NCBI RefSeq assembly: GCF_012489685.1
Contig: NC_080041.1
Location: 135,423,785-135,487,784 of the forward strand
Origin: Lotus japonicus
Taxonomy: Eukaryota; Streptophyta; Magnoliopsida; Fabales; Fabaceae
Direction of reading: 5' to 3'
DNA length: 64,000 bases
Within the stretch, counting starts at the first letter, position 1, and each line of letters starts with the position of its first letter. Both the position numbers and the translations under genes were made by a program. The notes under the pieces are model-generated. The model did not search any database and was not told the DNA's origin. It was given only the letters and a program-made list of their open reading frames with translations. Positions 31,948 to 43,965 of this stretch are shown here, piece after piece.

Positions 31948-34900
31948 ATGGAGAGGGTGTTTTCAGTGGAGGAGATAACGGAGGAGTATTGGTCGTCGGT
32001 GGGGAAGGATGAACCGGGGAAGATGAACCGGAGTACTTCAGAGTGGGCTTTTCAGCAGTTTCTGAAGGAGGCTTCTTCTTCTGTGGCGGCTGAACAACCT
32101 TGTTCTTCTACTTCTCCTTCTTCCTCTTCCTCTTCTTCTATGGTTGACGTCAAACTCAAAAATGATCCTAGTGTTGTTGTTCCTGTTCCTATTGATTCTG
32201 AGGATTATCATGCTATTCTCAAGACCAAGCTCAATCTTGCTTGCGCCGCCGTTGCTATGACTCGGGTATGTATGCCTTGATTGATGATTTTTCTGTTTTT
32301 GAATTTTTTCTGTTCAAATTTCATCTTTGATATGTATACTTTCTGGGGTTGGAGCAACTAAGTGTTTGCCAATTCTTATAGCCCACATGCTGTTTGTTAT
32401 TATGCTTAGTCCAAAATCAATAAGCATGATGATTTTTCTGTGTAATACGATCGGGTTGTTTCATTAGAATCAAAAGATGACTATGACATGATATATTTAC
32501 CTGTTCAGTGTTTACAGGGTTTTTTTTTGGCCTTAAAGAGTCAAATGACCATTTATAATTTGGTTGAAAAATGAAAAGATTGTTCTTTCAACCAATAGGT
32601 ATGCAGGAAGCAGAACAATACTTCTGCTTTGAGGTCTACAATGGCAATGCATTGCAAAAAAAGATTTTTCTTGTTACTTTGATAAAGTTGGATTTAGTCA
32701 GTATTACTTTGATAATGTATATACTTTGTGTTAATACATTAGCCTCAGTGATCCGGAGTAACTTATGATCACTGAGATCTGTCTGGTGTAGCCTGAGATT
32801 AATTTTATGCTACTTAGAATGTTAACTGGTGAACCATTAACACTTTATGGCGAAAAGATTTAAGAAAAAAAACTTTTGATTGTCAAATCTATGAAGTTCC
32901 GACTCCAGACACAGACAATGAAGTGTTATACGCGGGAAGCACACACCAACAATGTGAATTTCTGGATTTCGTTATTTCCCTTCCTCCATTTAAGATGCTA
33001 TAGCCTATATGCAAATGCAAGTACTTCCATTTAAGGACTCGGTCACATTATTTTTCTTTGACTTTCTGCATTTGAATGCTCATATTCTTCAAAGTTGGAT
33101 TTATTCATGATCTATAACTATTACCTGGTTTAATATTAGGTTACAGTTCCCCCATTTCTGTCCTCTTTTCCAAGTGAGTTGAACAAGTATCTAACGTTTT
33201 CTTCTACTGATGACCATAGGGATCTTTGGTCAAATCTCAGGATCTTGCCACTCTTCCTGAAAATGGATCACGGGCATCTAATCCTTCTGAAATTGTTGCT
33301 GGGGCTACTCTAAAAGGTTTGATTCCATATATAAATTTGGATGTGTTCATGAAGCCTGTGTATAATAAATTATTGGGTATTAGAAGCTGCATGAATAGGG
33401 TGAATGCAAAACCTAGGTCTACAATTTTTAATTTCTAATGCTTTAGAGGTTGAATTTTTTTTTTCTCTCCTAACAGAAAAAAGTTATATCTGTATTTGTA
33501 TTTTGTATGTAGAATCTGGCCCTTCTGGAAATGATGCATCTAAATTACAAAATAAAGATGTGAATGTACCAATTGGGGTTCCTACCATGCAAATCAAACC
33601 TGCTGTTGCAATCAGGTCAACAACAAGTGGATCATCAAAAGAACTGTCAGATGATGATGATGCTGAGGGAGAGATTAACATGACCGGAAACATGAACCCT
33701 GCTGATGCAAAAAGAGTAAGGAGGTAATGATAGTCACGGAATATTTTCAATGTGTTTGGCATAGAAAACATTAATGATTCCCTAATCATATTAGATCTTT
33801 AACGTGAAACGGACGGATCCAGAAAATTTAAGTTGTGGGTCCACATATATACATAAGCATATAGTACTTTGACACCAAACAGGAACAGAAGATCTTAATC
33901 CACTCATATTCAAACTCATCAGTACTACTGTTGTGAAGAAAAGTTGCATAAGTATTATAGTTAACGTTCAAGCGATTACGATATGCCTCCTCACATTTTA
34001 TCCAAAGATTTATTCTTTACATTCTTTTCTTTATTAGAAAACATTTATTTTATTGAATTCAGGTACAAACTGTGCCTTGTTTAATTTAGTGCCTTAGTAC
34101 TTTATCTTTCAGGATGCTTTCTAATAGAGAGTCTGCCAGACGCTCAAGAAGAAGAAAACAGGCTCATTTAACTGAGCTTGAGACACAGGTGTGCATAGTT
34201 CTTCTAGATCCAACTTCTTCTGCCCTCTCCTCTCTCTGCCTCCATGTTAGTTTTTCAAATAAGTATATGTTTTCTGACCTATATTCCATCTTAGGTCTCT
34301 GAGTTAAGAGGTGAGAATTCTTCATTGTTGAAGCGCTTAACTGACGTAAGTCAGAAATTCAGTAATGCTGCTGTTGACAACAGAGTACTAAAAGCTGATG
34401 TTGAAACATTAAGAGCAAAGGTAAATTACTTGCTGAGAGTATTTACCTATACCAGGCTTTTTCAGTGAAACCTGTTATAAGGAACCTACTGGCTCATGCT
34501 AACTAGTTCCCAAGGATTGGTTATGGTGGCAGGGTGAGGATTGTGAATGTTAGAGATATAATATAAGAATCATTCATGTGCTTTCACCCACCAACGTAAG
34601 CTTTGAAGTAATTGGTTTATGACATGCTGCTAAACCAGGATGTCGTCTTTTTTAATATGGAGACAAACTAATAGTATGTTTCGATTAACTTATTTTTCCT
34701 CCGAATCAATTTTGACACCTGGAAGCTTTTGGCACTTAGTAGCTACTCACATGAGCTTCTCTACAGAATCTATTCTGGCTTAAGAATCAATTGTAGAAGA
34801 ATTTTCAAACATGCTATTATTGAAAAGAAAGTAGCATTGATTCATGTGTATTGATTACTATCTCTCATGTTTGTCATTTCCCTCCATGCTGTTCTCTTTT

Positions 34901-35303
34901 TCAGGTGAAGATGGCTGAAGAGACTGTCAAAAGAGTTACAGGCTTGAATCCAATATTCAATGGCATGGCTGAGATATCATCAATGGGAATGTCATTGTTT
35001 GATGAAAACCCTTCTGAGGCATCAGCTGATGCGTCTGTTCCTGTGCAAGAAGACCCAAATCATCATCTATGTCGACCCACTTCTAGTCATATTGCATCCA
35101 GTCATCTGAGAGTCAACAATAATGGATTAGGAGGCATTTCTTCTGTTGAAAGTGTGCAACAGAACAGTGCAGCAACAGTGGTAAGTGGGAACAAAATGGG
35201 GAGAACAAGTTCCCTACCAAGGGTGGCTAGCTTGGAACATCTTCAGAAGCGGATTCGCAGTGGTACGGATTCACGTGGACCTCTAAATAATGGAGAACAG
35301 TAA
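31948..35303 (+). CDS. Group C bZIP transcription factor (bZIP10/25/CPRF2-like)
   Basis: Six exons: 31948-32265, 33220-33316, 33513-33723, 34113-34188, 34295-34420, 34905-35303, all with GT..AG borders and matching phases, giving 408 aa (Arabidopsis group C proteins are about 400). The N-terminus [15 protein letters not shown] is the conserved group C start. An acidic Ser/Asp patch (SDDDDAEGE, about residue 190) precedes the basic region, which carries the N-x7-R signature in [16 protein letters not shown] (about 213-228). A leucine zipper follows ([34 protein letters not shown], to about 275). Near the C-terminus [15 protein letters not shown] is a group C motif. It is a nuclear factor expected to bind ACGT-core elements as homo- or heterodimer, in group C often with S1 bZIPs in energy and stress responses. 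The first intron is long (954 bp). An in-exon GTAAGT in exon 5 could act as an alternative donor. Confidence 0.93.
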
Positions 35304-36008
35304 TAGAATAGAATAGCTGAATCGAATTATGCCTTCACATGTCCGAAACCAGAACCAATTGTGAAAAGAAGTTTCTGTTAGTAGTATCTGGGTGTCAGAA
35401 TTGATTCTAAGCAAAATACAAGCTGATTCAAACATGCTATAAATTATTTTACTACTTGCAACTGAAGGTTTATTCTTGTTGACTATATTGTTAATCAATC
35501 TCATGTACATAATCTTGAGCAAGTTGACTGTTGTTGGTACTTGGTAGAGTTTGCTTTATCCAAATTGGATATTGTGTGCTTCATTTCCTAATGTTATTGT
35601 CATGCTTAGTGGCAGTATGCATATGGTTTATCATTTGGTGCTTTAAATGATGAGGACACTGGGTTGTTCTCTAAACTGCAATTAATAGAAGTAACACTCC
35701 TCAACAGCTCCAATGGAACTTGTCAGTTATACCACTGTCATCATTATTATACAGCCAATATCATCTTTATATCATTAACTCAATGTGTCCAATACGCAAC
35801 CATAATCTAGCATCTACATTTGAAAAATATTTTCTTTTCATTGGAAGGAAATTTGAAAGTCCACTAGTTAGATAGTGTTTGGAAACTCAATCAAAATTCA
35901 CATTTAAGTCAAAATCATACTCTAGAATTCTCTAAATTTTTTGTTAGTATAAAATTATTTCTACTCGTCTCGACACAAAACCATAATAAGTTACTTCTCC
36001 TACAACTA
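35304..36008 (+). other. bZIP 3' flank
   Basis: Presumed 3' UTR and intergenic DNA; no coding region recognised. It ends at the 9-bp target duplication TTATCATTA (36009-36017) of the next transposon. Confidence 0.6.
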
Positions 36009-36162
36009 TTATCATTAGGGCATTAGTTTTAACACCCCCTCAATTAATCCCCCACCCTCCTTTATGAATCAAAATGTCTCATATACCCTTTAAAATTTAA
36101 TTTCATTCCAAACATATCCATTTGCCTACCTTATCACTACCATCATTTTTGTTTGTCACACC

Positions 36163-36963
36163 ATGGGTGAACATGGGCCGGGTAAATCCAATGAACCCGC
36201 CCAACCCAATCCGATCAAATAGAAAAAATGCGGGTTGGATCGGGCAATCGGGTTAGTCGGATAGATTTTACTACAACCCAACCAAGTTCGGATCGGATTT
36301 CGGATTCAGTTCAAATCCATCCAACCCAACCCAGAATCCATACATATAATCATAATTTTTATAATTTTACTCATACTTGGAGTGCTAGTGTCGGAGTGAT
36401 GACTTTTTGAAACTTTGAGACTTAAGTATTTGTAGTTATTTGTCATATTTGAACTTAGAGTATTTGTTCGTAGTTATTTGTTAAATGTTTATATATAGTT
36501 ATTTGGCATGTTGGAGAAATCTAAGTTCTAAGTGTCATGGCATGACATTTAGTGTTTTTTTCACTTTTTAGATACTATTTGTATTAGATTGTTTTATGTC
36601 ATTTGGTAATGAAGTTTTATGTTTTCATGATATTTGATTATATGTCATTTATGTGGTATTATTTCTATAACTTTTTGTGTCTTTTTCATGCTATTTAGTA
36701 TTATAACATATTTAGTATTTTTTTATAACTTTTTATGAATTTATAATAATTTTTGCAAGATTTTTTAATATTTCAGGTATATTATTATTTTAATATAGTG
36801 ATCCAATAAATCCATCCAACCCAATCCAAACTTCGTCGGGTTGGTTCGGATCGGGTCCGAAGATGAAATTCGTGAAATCCAACCCAACCCAACCCAGACA
36901 ATTTTGATCGGTTCGGATTTTATTTTGACAAAAATCCATCAAATCCAACTCATGTGCACCCCT
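36163..36963. mobile_element. Nested hAT-like non-autonomous element
   Basis: Ends ATGGGTGAACATG and CATGTGCACCCCT are imperfect inverted repeats. The 8-bp flanks GTCACACC (36155-36162) and GTCACCAC (36964-36971) match at 6 of 8. Subterminal parts are rich in CCAACCCAAcCC / GGTTcGGATCGG motifs on opposite strands. No transposase. It sits inside the Mutator-like element, so it is younger than it. Confidence 0.6.
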
Positions 36964-37346
36964 GTCACCACCCTTCCCTTTTACTCTCATCTCATAGTTT
37001 TCTTCGTTGCCACTTTTCACACTTAATATATGTGAAAACATTTCATACTTTGTAAGTGTTAACTGAGGTATGTTCATTCTCTCTTCACCTTCTTCCTTTC
37101 GTTTTAAGGGTTCACACTCAGTGAGTGTGAAACACTGAGTGTGAAAATGTTTCATAGTTAGTAAGTGTGAAAATTTCATTTTATCACTGTTGTTCGTATT
37201 TCACACTTTAGAGTGTGAATTTGGTTTGCAGTTCACACTTTGGAGTGGGAACTAGTTGTTCCGTTCCCACTCAAAAGTGTGAAATTTACTTGTTTGTGAA
37301 TTTTTCATTTTGATTTTTACCCTTTTTCATATCAGGATAGCTAATC

Positions 37347-37880
37347 ATGTCTCATGTGCTCATTGAGAAAGTCGATAATGTGGCTGAAGGGGATCATATC
37401 AAGGTGGATCATGTGAAAGAAGTAGATAATGAAGTTGATGATATGAAAGAATGGGGTCACATATTGAAGGAGGATGAAGATTTAATGAATGCAATAGATG
37501 ACATGAATGTATTATCTCATGTTGTTATGGTAGATTGTACAGAAGCCTTCACCACTGATAAAATATCACATATCTCATGTGCTTAATATGATATAAATAA
37601 TTTATTGACTTTATTAAATAATAAGCTAACCGTGTTTGTTGTTTGTTGAAATTCCAAAATCCGCATGAAAGTCTTTGATTGGGCTCAGTTGGTGGGGAAG
37701 AACAATGACTTTGTTGTTATTATGATAAGGTCTGACTATGGAACCTTGAACGGGAAGGAAAGTTTGACATTAGGGTGTGAGCAGGGTGGTAAATTCAAAC
37801 CATACAAGGGAAAGTTTGACATTAGGGTGTGAGCTTGCATTTTTCGCACTCTTGAATGTGAAATTTAATTATAAAAAATG
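37347..37880 (+). pseudogene. Mutator-type transposase N-terminal remnant
   Basis: An 79-codon acidic frame from ATG 37347 (MSHVLIEKVDNVAEGDHI) ends at 37586. After a gap, 37660-37810 reads VFDWAQLVGKNNDFVVIMIR, then SDYG and LTLGCEQGGKFKPYKG. That last block resembles the N-terminal domain preceding the MULE transposase core in plant MULE/FAR1-related proteins (RSDxG...CExxGxYRPYK pattern). The core with its DDE residues is absent. A 24-bp stretch (GGAAAGTTTGACATTAGGGT...) is duplicated at about 37756 and 37808. This supports the Mutator assignment of the surrounding element. No function expected. Confidence 0.6.
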
Positions 37881-38530
37881 AAATATTTAAAATTGAAAAT
37901 AAAATTCTTAACAGTTGGTTCCTTCTCACTTTGAGGGTAAAATTTGAAAATATTTCACACTCTTGAGTGTGAAATTAAAATATAAAAAAACCAAAAATTA
38001 TTTTTAAAAATAAAATTATTAACAGTTCAATAACTCACACTCTTGAGTGTGAAATTTGAAAATGTTTCACACACTTGAGTGTGGAATTTAATTATAAAAA
38101 ACGAAATATTTAAAATTAAAAATAAAATTCTTAACAGTTGTTTCCTTCACACTCTTGAGTGTGAAATGAAAATATAAAAAAACAAAAAGAAAATTTTAAG
38201 AAATTATTAACAGTTCAATAACTCACACTCTTGAGTGTGAAATTTGAAAATGTTTTACACACTTGAGTGTGAAATCTAATTCTAAAGAAACGAAAAATTT
38301 AAAATTGAAAATAAAATCCTCAACAGTTGGTCCATTCACACTCCGATCCTGATATTGAGTGCGAAACTGAATTGTGTTTCACACTCAAGGGTGTGAAACA
38401 CAATTGTGTGAATCGAGTATGTTCATTCTTTCTTCACATTCTTCCTTTCGTTTTAAGCGTTTCACACTTAGTGGGTGTGAAATCTTTTCACACTCATTGA
38501 GTGTGAAAAAAATGTTTCACAGTTAGTAGG
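37825..38530. repeat. Array of CACACTC-n-GAGTGTG palindromes
   Basis: TTTCACACTC-TT-GAGTGTGAAA (perfect 10-bp arms, 2-nt centre) and close variants recur at about 37952, 38034, 38066, 38146, 38222, 38255, 38378 and 38486. They are embedded in a higher-order tandem repeat (AATTTAATTATAAAAAA...CTTAACAGTTG) with a period of about 190-225 bp. Further variants occur at 37110-37290. Confidence 0.9.
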
Positions 38531-38900
38531 TGTGAAAATACTATCACACTTTGATTATCTCTTTATAAGAGAGGGTATTAAGGGAATTTAGAAAATAAAA
38601 GATGGTGTGGGATTAATAAGGGGGGTGTTAAAACTAATGCCCTTATCATTATGTGGTCCATACAATTATGTGACTTATCACTTAACACACACAAATCAGA
38701 ATCTCAGGAGATTAGTCTCATAGTTGTCGACTGTGATGATATTTTTCACATGTAATGAGTAAAATCCAGAAAAAAGGAAAAATAACAGAGATTTATATAT
38801 ACTATATAGTTTTTTTTTGTGTATAGGAAAATAATATATACTATATAGTTTTCTTGAAAAAATATCCTAGCCACAAGCATAGGCAAGAGAACCAAACGAG

Positions 38901-40925
38901 ATGGAGATGATGATGATGAGCTGTGTTTCGTTTCCCTCATCTTCTTCTTCTTCAATCCCAATCACAAGACCTTCCTCTGTTAACAACCTCGCTTTCTCTT
39001 CTTCATTTCGTTCCATTGCAAGCGTAGCACCACCCATCACCACCACTCCACGACGGAGAAACAAAGGTACTGCTCTCACTTGCAACGCCTTGTTTGGCCT
39101 CGGCGTTCCCGAACTCGTCGTCATCGCCGGCGTCGCCGCCATCGTTTTTGGACCCAAGAAGTTGCCTGAAGTCGGTCGCAGCATCGGCAAAACTCTCAAG
39201 AGCTTCCAACAGGTTCCTCTTCCTTCCCTCTCTTCGTTCATTGAAATTGGATTTACAGTTTTACAAATTTGAAATTGAAGTCATTTTGCTTCTTGAGAAA
39301 TTTATACTTGTAATTCTGCATAAAGGGTCATTGAAAAGTTGCTAAAGGTGTTTTTTTCCTTGCATTTTTTGGTGAATTGCATTGAATATGCATAGGGTTT
39401 TCTTTGTTGTTGCTATCCCATGCAATATCTGAAAGTTTAATTTAAACGAATGAAAGTCTGTACTGAATGTTCATACTAAACTTGTTAGTACAGTGACTGC
39501 CCAATGTGATCCTTGTTTTGTGCCTTACTGCTTTAACCAGCTTCCAATTTAGTGGCTCAAACTGATTCCCTGTTTTGCATGAACTTTTCATCAAGGAATT
39601 CTAGAAGAAGACTGACATCTTAGGCCCCTACTGGCTTAGTAGCTCAAATTTATCTAAAAAACTGAAACTCTGTATTGGAGTCACTTTGTAGGCTATGTTT
39701 TACAGAAAAAAGATGTAGCACTTAGCAGTTCAAAGTAGTTGTTCTATGTCTTGAATTTGGGATAGAGTGTGAAGATTGTAGGAATTTTTTGGTAGTTGCA
39801 CTGGGAAAGTTGTGTGGTTAGGTTATTCTTTGGACAGCTGTGAGTAGTCCTCCTATATGAGATTTTGGACAGGCTCTTATACCATCTTGAATTTGAGCTG
39901 AGTCTAACTCTGCCAAAAGCTAACTTATAATGTGAGGATTGTCCAACAGTGCTATTTTGGCTATATCTCTAGTCGATTATCAAATACTATGTTTGATTTT
40001 CAAGATGACGGTCATATGACTCTTGAGATAGAACCAAACAAAAGATGTATAGGACAGAACTCTTAAATTTTTTTATTCAATAAACTGATGGTTAACTTTT
40101 TGTTCACCAAATAACCACATACAATATCATCCAAAAGTTATTAAAAATAATTTTTTTTTCCTTTTCATGATAGCTCTTTTTCTCGAGACCTTTCTGTCCC
40201 TCAATCCTTGCCCTTCATCCTTTCTTCTCCTTGTACCTTTCTCGAGACCTTTCCTAATATTTGTACTGTCGATGGGCCATCAAACAATAGACAAAACAAA
40301 AGGGTGTGCTCTGACTTAGATACTTGTGTTGTTCTATTCTGCTTCTAGTGTACCTTAATGTGCATCAAATATGCTTTATATACCTCTCATAGGACTTTTA
40401 TGCGCATATGATTTAACTGTTAATGCTCCAGCAAGTCTCATGGGTTGATGAAGGCCTGTTTATAAATGATCAATCAAAAATAGGAGGTGAAAAAAATGGA
40501 ACAATTCATTCAAGAAACTAAACAGGTTTTAAACTGTGGAAAGTGTATTCCTCAGCTTTTATGTTAACATGTAATCATCCCCTAATATCCATGATTAGCA
40601 TCCGCTAATGGGTTTGGATAAATTCCCTACTAAGTAAGAACTCTTCATGCACTCAAGCTGGCAAAATTTTGGATTCTAGCATTGAGTTTAATGTGAATCA
40701 ATGAATGTGATGTTGTCATCTACTAACTGTTCAATATTTTCTTGATGGCTTATATTCTTATTTAGCATTTACTATATTATGCAAATCTTATAGGCAGCAA
40801 AGGAATTTGAGACCGAGCTTAAAAAGGAACCTGATTCCATTGGAGGGCAATCTGAGGAACCTCTTGCTGTGAGCGAACAGGAGAAGCAAGAAACTGAGGT
40901 GTCTAGTTCTAAGGAGAGCGTATGA
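38901..40925 (+). CDS. TATA: Chloroplast TatA/Tha4, thylakoid twin-arginine translocase subunit
   Basis: Two exons, 38901-39212 and 40794-40925, joined in phase 0 across a 1581-bp GT..AG intron, give 147 aa, the usual length for plant TatA. Residues 1-62 are Ser/Thr/Arg-rich without acidic residues except Glu2, as in a chloroplast transit peptide. The mature part starts around LFGLGVPEL. A transmembrane helix spans about 69-83 with the conserved membrane glutamate Glu71. The FGPKKLPE hinge (83-90) and amphipathic helix (to ~115) follow, then a Glu/Lys/Ser-rich tail. In thylakoids TatA multimers assemble with TatC-Hcf106 and move folded proteins with twin-arginine signals using the proton gradient. 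Exon 2 and its flank have decayed copies at 47040 and 48042. Confidence 0.95.
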
Positions 40926-42403
40926 GATTTGTAGAACTTATGTTATGAGTAGGTATCAAATTTTCACCCTGACATTATGCATTTAAAGGAAACCACTTTT
41001 CCATAAGTAAGATATGTTAATTTAGTATTTCTGTCTCTCATCCGTTAAATTGACCAAACTTTAAGATAAAAGATTGATATATCGGCTGGTAGACATGGAT
41101 GTTGCCCATACAAGAAAATAATGGAGTGAACGATACTATTATTCGGGTTTCATCTTCACTATGGCTACCGGGTGATCTATTCCTTGAATTATTGTAGATT
41201 CATTAGCAAATATGAGGACATAGCCTTGTTGATAGCAGTATTAAACTCGTCTTTGACTGCTCGTGGATAGAAAAGAGATGTATAGAAAATAAAATGAGGA
41301 AGGAAGTTATCACTTTCTAATTTAGTCCTTTAAGAAAACTAGTGGGAGAGGGGATTTCTAACTTCCACTTGTTTTCTAAGAACAAATAAAGAAGAGTCCT
41401 TCTTTAACCAGGTGAAGGTCTTCTATTCGACATAAGAAACCTGCATCTTCCTCCACACAAACCCTAACGTGCTTTTTTGGAGTTAATAATATTACCTGAT
41501 GTGATGACTATACTTTCTTACATTTGCTCCCCTCTTATCTTTTTGTGTATCTTTCCCTCCCCAACAAGTGCATGGTTGTTAAATGTACATAGGCCCTCAC
41601 AATATCCAAGTAACTGATATCATTCCTGGTGTTTTACTTCATGAAGTAAGCCACAAACAGCCTTTTGTTTACTTTTACGCAAACAATTAGACATTTTGCG
41701 AAACAAGTTGACATGCAAAACGTGACAAGATAATAGAAAGCTTGTAAGTAAGTAAATTTCCTGTTCTAGTATTAATTTCCATAATAGTATTAAGCCTTTA
41801 GTAAGTTTGATCCCCTGCTGATACTGTACTCATGACAGTATAGAAGTTCTGGTACTAGAGAGACTCAGCTGAATCATGTTCGGCCTAGCATCCAAATGTA
41901 ATCAAACCCAGCTCGGCCTAGAATATTTTCTATCCATAATATTTGGTCCAAATGACATAAATATAAGTCATGAAAAATTAGCTTAAATATATTAAAACAT
42001 TGTTCACCATAGCTGTTTCAATAGTCAGAACCAATGGATAAAAAAGAATTGTTAGAACAATGACAAAACAGAGAACCTGATAGATGAACTAAGGTACATT
42101 ACGTCAAAGCAAAGGCAGTTATGTTAAATAAAAAGAGTTAAGACTAACAAGGATACACATCCAAACAGCTAATTTAAAAATCTATTCATATTTAAGTGTG
42201 TTACATTTCCAAATATCCAAAATTTACCTTGATCAGCAACTTTCCAAACAATTACATGAGAAGGAGTAAGTAAACAACGATATAACTCAAAGTTTTATAA
42301 CTAGAGACAAAGTTCATGTACTTCAAAAGCACCAAAACCAGCCGTACGTAGAACTAATTACAATGTAGTCATCTAAGACTAGGAATAATAACAGCCATAT
42401 CTA
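40926..42403. other. TatA 3' flank / intergenic DNA
   Basis: No coding region seen. Parts (TatA 3' flank near 40960, and 42040-42400) recur in the duplicated blocks near 48180-48640 and 52370-52450, showing that the duplicated unit includes this spacer. Confidence 0.6.
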
Positions 42404-43725
42404 TTACTGAAGTAAAAGTTCGCAGGTCCTTGGGCATGAGGTTAATTCCTTTTTATGAGCTAATTCCTTTTTAAGATCTAATTCCTTTTTATGATGATCA
42501 TTCTCGTGAAGATAACTGCTGCAAATTATTGTCATGGTACGTAAGGATGTTGAGTTTTGCATAACATACTTGGCAAATGTCATCTGATTTGCTCTGCTTG
42601 AATAAATTTTAAAATCGCACTTTGTGAGCTGTGAAGAAAAGCATTCAGGAACAAATTGAGGGTTTAGCCAATCCTGACAAAATGAATATGGCAAATCAAG
42701 GGAAAATGTTTGAAGGTTAGGGCTATAATTGAGTATATCCAGCACTGAATTCCATTTAAGTTGAACATGACCTCCAGCAGAGATGAGCTCCAGATGAATT
42801 AAATTGGGAAACATAGGAATGTCTTTATGCCACTGCAAGAGTTGTAAAGAGAAATTATCACAAGTATTAGTAACATTTTCCGGGGTCTACACAAATAAAA
42901 AATGAAATAACAGACTAAACATTGTTCTCCTTTACATATACAAACCTGGTCCAAGCTCAGAAACTTCACATTAGAAAAAACTTTCAGGGGAATATGAAGT
43001 CCACAAACCTTTGCTCTGACCAACTTAGGCAAACTTTTGAATTTCCCCTGAATTGAGAAGCTATCGAAGTGTACATAATTTGCTTCCAGAATTTCAAGAA
43101 TTGGACATCCATGAAGAAACTCCATAAAATGTTGAGGCTTTGAAAAGACAACATTTGTCAAATGCAGGGTTTTAAGGGATGGAAGGTTAACAGAAGAAAG
43201 GCCATTTTTATTTTTAAAAGATGCCCATGTCAACTTGAGAGCAACAAGTGTTGTGCAGCTGAAGATGTTGGTCGGCAAATCGAATGAAGGGTAACACTTG
43301 ACTTCAACGTTCTCGACTCCACATTGTATTGCTTTGCTCAACGGTCTCAACCATCGCTTCTCACGGTGTTCATACCTATTATACACCGTTGTGAGGAGGC
43401 GAAACTTTTTAATCAGTTGGTGCGAACCTCGTGCATGAATGGTTGTCCATACAAAATCGGCAAAGCAGCACCACCTCTGATGTTTCTCACGTTGTTGTTC
43501 ATATCTTCCCCTGTCGAAATCAAGGGTGGGGACTGAAAGCCAAAGCGGCCTCCACCTCTTTGAAAGAAGACTTGTGGCAATGACATCTTCAGTAGGAAGA
43601 AACGAGAGAATGAGAATCAGAACGTCCTCCGGCAAATCGCTAATCCTATCGGCCATTGGTTCCATTGGTGGTGTGGTGTTTTTGTTTAATATGAATGTTG
43701 AAGAAAATTTGTTATTTGAAGACAT
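42404..43725 (-). CDS. F-box/LRR/FBD protein
   Basis: Two exons on the minus strand, 43725-42946 and 42832-42404, phase 0 across a 113-bp intron, giving 402 aa. An F-box is near residues 25-65 ([20 protein letters not shown] then SKRWRPLW). A leucine-rich region follows (SLKTLHLTNVVF, GCPILEILEANY, KVFSNVKFLSLDQ). An FBD domain closes it (CFSSQLTKCDFKIY, AKYVMQNSTSLRTMTI). F-box/FBD proteins are expected to bind SKP1 through the F-box and recruit unknown substrates to an SCF ubiquitin ligase. ATG 43725 is the first in frame; Met21 or Met24, nearer the F-box, are alternatives. An acidic/Lys repeat near the C-terminus (ELDLKKELAHKKELTS) is absent from the paralogues here. It is the only copy of the four in the window without a stop. 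Confidence 0.9.
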
Positions 43726-43965
43726 AATTTTATCGACTATTATACACTCTTTGATAGGCCTATTATCAAAACATTCAAATATCTAAGTGATTGAATCTAA
43801 TTAATTTAGATATAATTAAATTTAGTTTATTTAGATAATTTATTCCGTTTTTATTTACTTGATTGTAGTTTGTTATTTTACTTGATTTAGCTGCTTTATT
43901 TCTATGCACTATCTTGTTTATTTAATTCAGTTAATTGTTGTTATACTGTTATTCCCTTCCTAGTA

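Larger units (their letters stand above)
36018..38642. mobile_element. Mutator-like element with 9-bp target duplication
   Basis: The left end GGGCATTAGTTTTAACACCC is matched by its inverted complement at the right end (38621-38642), and the inverted similarity continues inward (CCTCAATTAATCCC / GGGATTAATAAGG). A perfect 9-bp repeat TTATCATTA flanks it (36009-36017, 38643-38651). It is 2625 bp and contains a nested hAT-like insert, a transposase N-terminal remnant and a palindrome-rich repeat array. A 9-bp duplication with GGG-starting ends fits the Mutator superfamily. Confidence 0.88.
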
